Shown one piece after another: positions 8,789 to 16,998 of a stretch of DNA of 64,000 bases (within the stretch, counting starts at the first letter, position 1; each line of letters starts with the position of its first letter). The notes under the pieces were generated by a model, which was given only the letters and a program-made list of their open reading frames with translations, searched no databases and was not told where the DNA came from. The DNA is taken from positions 25,864 to 89,863 of the forward strand of contig NZ_MQWC01000001.1 in assembly GCF_002954405.1 (NCBI RefSeq), read 5' to 3'. The DNA is from Salinibacter sp. 10B (GTDB lineage Bacteria > Bacteroidota > Rhodothermia > Rhodothermales > Salinibacteraceae). The translations under genes were made by a program, and so were the position numbers.

Positions 8789-11617
8789 TTACTCTGGGAG
8801 AAGAACGTATACCCCTAGCACATCGGGGGGCCACACGGGCTCGACCCCTTCATAGCTGGAGCCGCCGACGACCCTGCGATGCCGTTCATGAGCGTCGATC
8901 AGGGCCTGGGTGCGAGAACGAGTGATTGACTCCAGATCGTCTTTTGCGAACTGAAGATCTTCGATCTCTTCTTCCAAAAACTGACGCTGAGCATTCGAGC
9001 TTAGATTGGAAGACGGGACGAGATCCAGAAGAAGGTGACGTGCCTCTTCCTCAGACAGCTCTTCTCGGTCTTCGATAAGCCCGCGGTACCCCCAGGTCAT
9101 CACCTCCTCGGCCACAATTTCTTCGGACTGCTGATCAGCACGAATGACATTGCGGATGCGAAAGAGAATGAGCGTCGTCTTAATGTCGACAGCTTCCGTC
9201 CGGATCACGGCAGCTCGGGAAGGGGCGTCTTCTGCATCAGGATCAAAGGCATTCCGCATGACGTGTTGGCACGCCTGCTCAACGAAGGCGTGATTGCGGC
9301 CAAGGTACGTGTAGCCGTCAGGAACGGGTGACTGAAAGGTGACATCTACCTGGTCACTATCAGGCAAGGTTTCGCGGAGCGCGGGGGGAAGTTGGTTCGG
9401 ATATAGGCGGTAGCCAACGACTTCCTCCCCATTTCGGCGTGGGTCCATCTGGACTCCCTCATGTGCAGCGAATCGGCGCACGAATCGCTCTACAGCCTGA
9501 GGGCTTCCCAAGACGCGATCCGTCTCTTTCAGATCGGGTTCGATTTCTTCGGGTTGGATCCGATTCTGCGCAAAGATTCCCCGAGTGTTTGTCTCACGCT
9601 CCAGTGCTCGATCGAGAGCTTCATTTACTTCCGACTCTTTGTTTTGAACTGTCTGTGCTTCTAGGCCTAGCGTGAGTTGATCCTGTTTGGCTGCCGCCTC
9701 AGGATTCATCAGCACCGCCTGCGTTATCGCCTCGGTGATGGTCTGGCTGTCTTCGGGAAATGGAAGTGCAATGCCGGTTTCCTCGTGAATCTTACGGGTT
9801 TTGCGGAGGAGAACGCGGGTAATGACGCCGTCGATCGGGTTTTCCCCTACCATCAGCACAGTCTTTACTTGATCTGCGGCCTGGCCGTACCGATCCACCC
9901 TTCCCTCGCGCTGCTCAATGCGATTCGGGTTCCACGGCAGGTCGTAGTGAATCACAGCGGTGAAGTGCTCCTGCAAGTTGATCCCCTCACTCAGGCAATC
10001 GGTCGCAAATAGAACGCGCCGAGGGGCCTGTCCAATCGCTTCAACGCGATCTCTACGTTGATCATCGTTCAGTTCGCTTGTGACCGCCTCCACTGCGATT
10101 TTGGAGTAGGCGTCCTCCAGTACCGGTTTCAGACGCTCCTCCAGGTAGTTCGCTGTAGGAATATAGCGGCAAAAGACGATGGGCTGGTAGCCCGCCTCCA
10201 GGAGATCCTCCAATTGGGCACGGAGCTGCCGGAGTTTCCAGTCCCCATCGAACGTACGCAGATCTGAGAGCCGATCTGCAAAGGTTTGGAGCTGCTTGAC
10301 CTCTATAGAGGCAAACTCGGCCGTTTCTGTAAGCTCGGTAGGCGTGGTGTCGGCATGATTCTCATCAGTGTCGAAAAGTACGTCAGCAGCCGCATCATCG
10401 TCCACCTCAGCGTCCTCAGCCACCTTCTCAGCCCGGTTGCGGAGCATCATTTCTCCTGAAGCGGGGCTGGAAATTACGCCTCGAAGGATGGCCAGAGCGG
10501 TCCAGTAGCGCATATGGGACTCAGACCCGTTCTCAACGCCGGCGTATCCTCGGGCGAAGCGAAGCACATCGTCGAAGAGCTCCTGATAACCGGGCGACAA
10601 GGGGTACTGGGTCTCCTCAGCGATGCGATCAGGAAAGTCAGTATGCTCCATCCATTCGACAATGTCACGCCTGCGACGCTGTACTACATGTTTGGCAACG
10701 CGCTCACGGGTCTGTCGAGGAGCATCTGCCAGCACGACATCTTCGAAGTCCGAATCCAAAAAGGCTAGTAGCGACTGAAACGACTCCTCGATGCCGCTAT
10801 GAGGTGTCGCCGTCAGCAAGAGCAAGTGCTGCTGTGCTTTCTGGGCGATTTTATGCACGAGGAAGTGCCGCTGCTGCTGGCGGTGCGACGTGGCGCCGCG
10901 AGGCAACGTGCAGGTATGTGCCTCGTCTACCACTACCATCTCGGGGCATTCCGCCAGAAACAACTGCCGACGGCGCTCAGACTTGATGTAGTCAATCGAG
11001 ATAATTTGAAAGGGATAGTGACGAAAAACGCTCTCGTCCCCTTGAATCCGTCGGTCGAGCCGTGCTGCAGTGTCGGTTCGAATCACCTCCACGTCCTCAA
11101 ACCCAAATTTCTCGCGGGCCTCCTTCTCCCACTGATCACACAGGTGTGCTGGGCAAACAACGGCGAAGCGCTCAATCAGGCCGCGATCAACCATCTCGCG
11201 AACGATCAGTAGCGCCTCGATAGTCTTACCTACACCCACGTCATCGGCAATGAGCAGACGAACGATCTCCTGGCGCAGGGCCATTATAAGTGGCACCACC
11301 TGATAAGGGCGCGGGCGCACCGAGAGGCGCCCGAATGACCGGAACGGACCTGCTCCACTACGAAGGCCGAGCCGCGCAGCGTCGTACAGTAGCTGAGCCG
11401 AGTCGAAATCGGCCAGATCAGCAGCGCTGGGCATCGGAAACTCGGCAGGCTCGGGAGTTTCATTAGGAAGAGCCAGTGGCAGGTACACGCCAGTGCTTTC
11501 CAGTTCGTGTCCCCCGAGTGGCTTAATCCGGAGCACGTCCGGATCCGACGACGGCATTACAATCCATTCCCGGTCGCGAAGTCGAACGAGTGCGCCAGGA
11601 TTGAATGTCTGAGACAT
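8789..11617 (-). CDS. drmD: DrmD-like SNF2-family helicase
   Basis: 942 residues from ATG 11617 (MSQTFNPGALV); an ATG at 11653 would add a cysteine-rich 12-residue leader. The N terminus (GALVRLRDREWIVMPS) is typical of SNF2 helicases paired with large methylases. Walker A is IADDVGVGKTIEA near residue 122, the DEAH box is VVVDEAHTC near 225, and helicase-C motifs V and VI are SEGINLQ (about 540) and RIEQREGRVDRYGQ (about 565-575). It should move on double-stranded DNA using ATP. Class 1 DISARM has this helicase beside DrmMI, which is the arrangement here. It is 58 bases downstream of the DUF1998 helicase gene. Confidence 0.75.
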   Translation of the reverse strand: MSQTFNPGALVRLRDREWIVMPSSDPDVLRIKPLGGHELESTGVYLPLALPNETPEPAEFPMPSAADLADFDSAQLLYDAARLGLRSGAGPFRSFGRLSVRPRPYQVVPLIMALRQEIVRLLIADDVGVGKTIEALLIVREMVDRGLIERFAVVCPAHLCDQWEKEAREKFGFEDVEVIRTDTAARLDRRIQGDESVFRHYPFQIISIDYIKSERRRQLFLAECPEMVVVDEAHTCTLPRGATSHRQQQRHFLVHKIAQKAQQHLLLLTATPHSGIEESFQSLLAFLDSDFEDVVLADAPRQTRERVAKHVVQRRRRDIVEWMEHTDFPDRIAEETQYPLSPGYQELFDDVLRFARGYAGVENGSESHMRYWTALAILRGVISSPASGEMMLRNRAEKVAEDAEVDDDAAADVLFDTDENHADTTPTELTETAEFASIEVKQLQTFADRLSDLRTFDGDWKLRQLRAQLEDLLEAGYQPIVFCRYIPTANYLEERLKPVLEDAYSKIAVEAVTSELNDDQRRDRVEAIGQAPRRVLFATDCLSEGINLQEHFTAVIHYDLPWNPNRIEQREGRVDRYGQAADQVKTVLMVGENPIDGVITRVLLRKTRKIHEETGIALPFPEDSQTITEAITQAVLMNPEAAAKQDQLTLGLEAQTVQNKESEVNEALDRALERETNTRGIFAQNRIQPEEIEPDLKETDRVLGSPQAVERFVRRFAAHEGVQMDPRRNGEEVVGYRLYPNQLPPALRETLPDSDQVDVTFQSPVPDGYTYLGRNHAFVEQACQHVMRNAFDPDAEDAPSRAAVIRTEAVDIKTTLILFRIRNVIRADQQSEEIVAEEVMTWGYRGLIEDREELSEEEARHLLLDLVPSSNLSSNAQRQFLEEEIEDLQFAKDDLESITRSRTQALIDAHERHRRVVGGSSYEGVEPVWPPDVLGVYVLLPE

Positions 11618-11675
11618 ATGAAAGAAGCAGTTCGGACAGAAGTGAGATAACAAACAATAGAGACAAGGGACTGGA

Positions 11676-14600
11676 CTATCGGACAGAACGGAAAATATCC
11701 CCGTTCTCGTCGAGAAGAGTATCCAGAGGCTCTGAGTAGTGGTACTCGATTACGCGATAGCCATGAGCGCGAAGCTTCCGACGAACGTTCTCATCGTGCT
11801 TCTTCACTTCGGAGTCATCATGAGGTGACCCGTCAACGAAGACAGCGGCCCGTTCCTCCTCGTAGTAGAAGTCCGGCTGTACGTATAGCTCTGGCGGCGT
11901 CCACTGCGCATAGTCGGGAAGCCGAAGGTTTCGTTCGTACAGGCGCTCCAGAAAGTCGTCTTCCAGCGTTGAGTTCGGGTCCGTTTGCTGAAGAAGGCGC
12001 TGATACTGTTCATCGTAGTCTTCTCCAGTTGCTGACTTTGATTCGAGATCGCATGCCAGTAGCATCTCCAACGCCCCACGAATCAGCCTGCGGTCTATGC
12101 GCTCGTGATGGTACTGGTTGTAATAGCTCAGAAGATCGTCATACGAGGCTTTCGGCTTGCTAGCTTCCTCCTCCGGATCCTCGTTGAAATGACATAGATC
12201 ATACGCCACCTCAACTACCTGCCGAAACCGTTCCGGCGCCTCCACAATCTGCGACAGAATACCCAAGCTTCCCTCTGCTGCCTCATAGATCATCAAGTTA
12301 GGTATGTCCTGCTCGCCCATGAGGGTGGATTGGATCTCGCCAGACTCCACCTGAAAGACTCGAATAATGGCCTGCTGCAGTGCGTACTGCAGGGTTAACA
12401 CCCCGTCTTCGTCCAGGTCAAGAGCGCTCGATGGGTGTATGTACAATGCGTCAGCGACGTCGCTCGTGTACAGCTTCACCCGTTCCCAGTCCGGCACGTC
12501 GGGATCGCTCGGATCCATATCGGGACTCGGGGATCGCGCCCACGTGCCGGTAGAGGGATTCACCATGAAGCCCTCTTGATCGTAATAACGCCACCCTTGA
12601 TTGACGAAGTAGAGCCGGGCGGTCGGCACGTACTTGACAGACAGAAGCGGTTCCCCATCCGAAGACAGGAGCAACTCCTGAACGTCGTCCATCGGCCCGT
12701 CGACACTGAAATAGGTGTCAATCTTGTATCCCTCCCGCGAACGCTCTTCCTCTTCGCATGTGATGTTCTCGCGCGGGTAGGTACGCACTTCCGAAAGCTC
12801 CAGCAGATTCGGAAAGCGTTCTCGATCGTTTTCGGTGTTGAGCGGAGTGTTCGTGAATGGGCAGTTTGTCCGATTCCTCTCCTCACCAGCGAGAAAATAC
12901 CCAGAATGTTTGCTGACCTTTGCCTCAATCTGGCTCGTCTCTAGATCCAGGTTCTGAAGGCGATTAACCTCGAACTTTGAGCCGTTGTGATAAATGCGGT
13001 TGCGTGGCCCAAACTCACGAAGAGCAATCTCCCTTGGCCGCGAGATGTACTCGCCTCCCTCTCCTATCGGCATGTATGCCCGAATAGGCAGGCGTGTGAA
13101 GTTGTATCCGGGGAGGAAACCTTCCGACGCTAGATATCGAAATGGATAGAACTCGGAGTAGTAACGTGCACCGCGGGCTTCATTCTTTAGAAGCGCAATC
13201 TGCCGCCGGGCTTGCCTTTCTTCCCGTTCCGCTTCTTGGCGCTCGTCACTCGACGGGGTGAGCACCGGATCGTCCAGAACTTTCTGGGCTTCCTTCCGCT
13301 GCCGGACGGCTGACCGGTAAAGCGACCGCCAGCGATCCAGTGCCTTATCGAACTTGTTTGGCACCGCACGAACCGCGTCCTTGATCCATGTCTCGGTATA
13401 CCAGGATCGGCCAATGCGTTCATGCAATCGGCCAAGTGTACTTCGAAACCGTTGGGCAATACGTTCTTGTTGATCAGGAGAAAGCTCCAACTCTTCTTTC
13501 ACCTCTCTGCGAAGCGGCAAGTCTGGATCGTCGAGCTTTAGGAGGCTGCTGACAGCGTCCTGAAGCGCGCCAAGGCCTACCTCTGAGAGGTACAGTGCGT
13601 GGAGGTGTGAGCGAAGCAGTTCTTCGTTCTTGAGATCCAGTCGTGGGGGATTCACCACCCCGGCAACCATGTCCTTTTTGTTCTGAAAGAAGTGTCGGTC
13701 ATGTGGAGAGCTATTCGAGCAGTACGTGACCGATAAAGCTGCTTGCCCTACTCGACCTGCTCGACCACTTCGCTGTGCGTAGTTCGCCGGATTGGGTGGT
13801 ACATTGCGCATGTGTACCACTGCCAAGTCCTTTATATCAATGCCGAGTTCCATGGTCGGCGAACAGAAGAGAGCTTGCAACTGCCCTTCTCGAAAGTCTT
13901 CTTCTCGCTCCTGACGGTCGCTGTTCTGAATTTGGCCGGTGTGCTCTGCACCTGATAAACTTCCTTCGAAGTCGGAGTCTCTCGAGTAGACCTCTCGAAA
14001 ATACTGGTTGGCTTCAGGCTCCGGCAGATTCTTTTTCGCCTGTAAACGCACATCGTCTCGGTAAGGCTGTATCTCCCGGTCCTCATTCGGCGCTTTCCAC
14101 AGGAGCCGGTTGACCTGGAGGCGATAAAGAGGTATTTGCTCTCCTCTGTACTCCTTCTCGGTCCGACTCAAATACCCGAGACCAGTCAAGACCCCCAACA
14201 GGTCGTCCATAAACTGGTCATAGGCCGTACGATCAGAAAGGTGGAGTCCCAGCTCTTCGTGGCGGCGCAGATGTTTTCCTAAGGCGCTTCTATACCCGAC
14301 GCTGGTAGAGGGCACGTCCCGCCGCTGGAAAGATTGCACATACGCATATTTCGGATGCTCAATCTCTTCTTCCTCGGAATCTAGTCCCCACCGCGCAGTC
14401 AGCCGGTCCCGGATGAGGTGACTGTTTGTATTGATATTTTGTGCTTGCAGGTCGACGTGGTCCAGGGCGTAGCTGGTGCGGAAGTAGTTCAGGATATCCT
14501 TCAGAAGGCCAAAGCGCACCTCTTGGCTCATGTCCCTTAGGGCATCCACTGTCTTCCATCCCTCATCTTGTCCCGCTATTTCGCTTAGGTTTTTGTACCC

Positions 14601-16838
14601 GATCTCCAGTAGCGCGCATTGCTCCAGGTTCGGAAGCACGATACGCCAGGATCTCCGGAGATCCTCCAATGCCCGATAGAAGATCATCTTCTTCAGTGCC
14701 TTCTGATTGTCGTTTCCAGACACCGAGAAGCCGGAGACGCTCATCGGATTACGCGCGTAATCAGACTCAGGTAGATCCAAAGCCTCAAACACGGCCTGTG
14801 CAAGACGATCACTTTCCAGAGTCTGATCAGGAGACGACTTTACCGCCTCGTAGATCGCTGACCTAAGTCGGATAACCTGATTAAAGTCGTTGAAGTGCCC
14901 AGCCTGAAGAGAGGCGTCTTGCCGGTTGTCTGTGAAGCTGAGCAACTTCCGAGCTTCCGGTTCAACATCGGCCGACTCTAGTTGCCGAACGATGGTGCGA
15001 GACAGAACGGACGTGGCCGTACTTCGGGCCTCACTGCCCAACTTTGCCAGCTTGGAGAATTCACTGGTTCGACTCTGGTTGTACATCACCCCCGCCGTTG
15101 GATCCAGCGGCAGTTTCGCTGGCACCCACCAACCTTCATAGGGAAAACCTGGACTCGGCTCGCTCGAAAAGTTCCCCTGAACGTCGAAATAGATCTTCTG
15201 TGGCACTCGATCCCTGCGGCTCTTCTTAATACTGGTAACCGTCCCGTCCGAACCGCGATTGAACCACGACTTGGGTAGTATGTCTTCCTGCTCTTCCTCT
15301 CTCCACACCGGCTCGTCTCCCATATCAAGTAACAAATAACCGCTTCTCCGGTCGACATCATCTGCCTCTTCCTGCTGGTGCACGTCGTGAAAGTCCCGTG
15401 GCACAAGTTGGTCGTCGTAATCCCGACGGGTAACGCATAAGAAGTCGTGTCCCGTCAACCGACTGAAAGCAACAGGGAAGATGGGCTTGTCTGTCTCATC
15501 CTCCCGAACAGTGTAGCCAGCATCCAGCGTAATCGTACGCTCCTCACGGCCCTCAAGGGTTACATAGACAGAACCTGTCTGAGCAATAAACTGGTGGAGC
15601 TTGAACGGCAGAAGAGGCTTTTCATTGCGCTCAGCCCGTTCTCGGTTTACGGTCTCAACCCACCGAAGAATATCGGTGAGGGCCTCTTTGCACTCCTCCT
15701 TGGCCAACCCTGTAACCTCGACCAGTTCTTCTGTGATCTCTGGAAGAGTGAGGGGCTCTCGGCGAACGAGAACATCGCCCTTGACATCGAGCCCAATCCG
15801 ATGCTCTAACCACCTTGCTAATGGATTCTCACGCAAAGCCGCCTCACCAGCTGACGGTACGACGGGTGCCTGCACAGCCTCACGAAGCGTCGAGGCCTCC
15901 TCGTTTGGAGGTTCAAAATGGTTCGTGAGGGTTTCGCCAATGACGTGGTCCGACTCGAAGGACTGCCCAAAGATCTTTTCAGCCACCTCGGCAACCTGAC
16001 GACGTTGCTCACTGAGCGACTCATCACCAGCCGCCATCGTAGCACTTGTGCCAATACAGACCAGTTCGTTCTCAGTATATTCCTGCAAGCGACGATTCAA
16101 CAGGCCAACATCTGCACCTTGACGCCCCCGATAGGTGTGTAGCTCATCGTACACTAGATACTGCAAACCATCGCTGATGGAACCCCGAAGAGCCGCTTCC
16201 CTCTGCCGCGTCAGGATGAGCTCCATCATCATATAGTTCGTAAGCAGGATATGAGGCGGATTCTTCAGAATCCGCTCCCGCTCGCCCTGACCAGTTTGCC
16301 CGGTATATTGAGCAAATTGAACTGGAAACTGGCGTCCCGTTCTTGCCTCATAGGTTTCTTTAAACTCCTCAATAGCCTGTAGCTGAGAGTTGATGAGGGC
16401 GTTCATCGGGTAGATGATAATCGCCCGGATCCCTGGCCCGGTTTTGTCTCGGAAGACACTGTCGAAGATGGTCCCCAGATAGGTGAGTGATTTCCCCGAG
16501 CCGGTGCCAGAGGTAACTACAAAGTTCTCATCATTTGCGCCTAACCGCAGGGCCTCCTCCTGATGACGATAGAGCCGAAAGGGCTCATCTCTTTCCCGGT
16601 TGTAGAAGACGTCTGGTAATTCCGAATGCAGAACGCCTGCTTCGACCAAAGAGGAAGGCAGCCCTGCTGTCTCGTAGGCCGGATTGAACTGGACTAATGG
16701 CTCCGGCCAGAGCTTCTTGTCCTCATCCAGTGCACTCTCCACTTCCTTCCGAATTCGGCCATCACGAATGTCGATAAAGCTCTGAACGTAGCTCTTGTAC
16801 TCCTCTACAACCTCGTCCTGAAAGGCAAAGATATCCAT
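11676..16838 (-). CDS. 1720-residue DEAD/H helicase with DUF1998-like region and C-terminal nuclease-like domain
   Basis: Walker A is VVTSGTGSGKSLTY near residue 107, the motif II box is LVYDELHTYRG near 229, and helicase-C motifs are STMELGIDIKDL (about 990) and QRSGRAGR (about 1025). More than 600 residues separate the two helicase halves. The region around residues 1490-1580 (IRVFQVESGEIQ, YEAAEGSLGIL) looks like DUF1998. The last ~90 residues (PDFYYEEERAAVFVDGSPHD...RKLRAHGYRVIEYHY) resemble the Vsr/DUF559 endonuclease-like fold. DISARM normally splits such functions over DrmA (helicase) and DrmB (DUF1998), while Druantia DruE is a single chain of this size; this protein could be either a DrmA-DrmB-like fusion or DruE-like. 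Neighbours favour the DISARM side. Confidence 0.7.
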   Translation of the reverse strand: MDIFAFQDEVVEEYKSYVQSFIDIRDGRIRKEVESALDEDKKLWPEPLVQFNPAYETAGLPSSLVEAGVLHSELPDVFYNRERDEPFRLYRHQEEALRLGANDENFVVTSGTGSGKSLTYLGTIFDSVFRDKTGPGIRAIIIYPMNALINSQLQAIEEFKETYEARTGRQFPVQFAQYTGQTGQGERERILKNPPHILLTNYMMMELILTRQREAALRGSISDGLQYLVYDELHTYRGRQGADVGLLNRRLQEYTENELVCIGTSATMAAGDESLSEQRRQVAEVAEKIFGQSFESDHVIGETLTNHFEPPNEEASTLREAVQAPVVPSAGEAALRENPLARWLEHRIGLDVKGDVLVRREPLTLPEITEELVEVTGLAKEECKEALTDILRWVETVNRERAERNEKPLLPFKLHQFIAQTGSVYVTLEGREERTITLDAGYTVREDETDKPIFPVAFSRLTGHDFLCVTRRDYDDQLVPRDFHDVHQQEEADDVDRRSGYLLLDMGDEPVWREEEQEDILPKSWFNRGSDGTVTSIKKSRRDRVPQKIYFDVQGNFSSEPSPGFPYEGWWVPAKLPLDPTAGVMYNQSRTSEFSKLAKLGSEARSTATSVLSRTIVRQLESADVEPEARKLLSFTDNRQDASLQAGHFNDFNQVIRLRSAIYEAVKSSPDQTLESDRLAQAVFEALDLPESDYARNPMSVSGFSVSGNDNQKALKKMIFYRALEDLRRSWRIVLPNLEQCALLEIGYKNLSEIAGQDEGWKTVDALRDMSQEVRFGLLKDILNYFRTSYALDHVDLQAQNINTNSHLIRDRLTARWGLDSEEEEIEHPKYAYVQSFQRRDVPSTSVGYRSALGKHLRRHEELGLHLSDRTAYDQFMDDLLGVLTGLGYLSRTEKEYRGEQIPLYRLQVNRLLWKAPNEDREIQPYRDDVRLQAKKNLPEPEANQYFREVYSRDSDFEGSLSGAEHTGQIQNSDRQEREEDFREGQLQALFCSPTMELGIDIKDLAVVHMRNVPPNPANYAQRSGRAGRVGQAALSVTYCSNSSPHDRHFFQNKKDMVAGVVNPPRLDLKNEELLRSHLHALYLSEVGLGALQDAVSSLLKLDDPDLPLRREVKEELELSPDQQERIAQRFRSTLGRLHERIGRSWYTETWIKDAVRAVPNKFDKALDRWRSLYRSAVRQRKEAQKVLDDPVLTPSSDERQEAEREERQARRQIALLKNEARGARYYSEFYPFRYLASEGFLPGYNFTRLPIRAYMPIGEGGEYISRPREIALREFGPRNRIYHNGSKFEVNRLQNLDLETSQIEAKVSKHSGYFLAGEERNRTNCPFTNTPLNTENDRERFPNLLELSEVRTYPRENITCEEEERSREGYKIDTYFSVDGPMDDVQELLLSSDGEPLLSVKYVPTARLYFVNQGWRYYDQEGFMVNPSTGTWARSPSPDMDPSDPDVPDWERVKLYTSDVADALYIHPSSALDLDEDGVLTLQYALQQAIIRVFQVESGEIQSTLMGEQDIPNLMIYEAAEGSLGILSQIVEAPERFRQVVEVAYDLCHFNEDPEEEASKPKASYDDLLSYYNQYHHERIDRRLIRGALEMLLACDLESKSATGEDYDEQYQRLLQQTDPNSTLEDDFLERLYERNLRLPDYAQWTPPELYVQPDFYYEEERAAVFVDGSPHDDSEVKKHDENVRRKLRAHGYRVIEYHYSEPLDTLLDENGDIFRSVR

Positions 16839-16930
16839 AGACGTGAGAGCGGAGACCTATACTGAGGCGCTGTGGGGCGGAATAGAGTCCGATCTGACCA
16901 GATAAGGAAAGACCGGAGCAGAAGAACTGC

Positions 16931-16949
16931 CGAGAGAATTATTCTCTCG
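16931..16949. promoter_or_regulatory. Near-perfect palindrome upstream of the DUF1998 helicase gene
   Basis: CGAGAGAAT and ATTCTCTCG flank a single T, giving 9-base arms. It lies about 95 bases before the ATG at 16838 in a 160-base gap, the largest inside the helicase array. It could be an operator for an internal promoter or an mRNA hairpin; there is no T tract on either side. Confidence 0.4.
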
Positions 16950-16998
16950 AATCGATGTGTTTTCAAACTATGAAAAGGGGAGAGCGAAGACAATAGCA

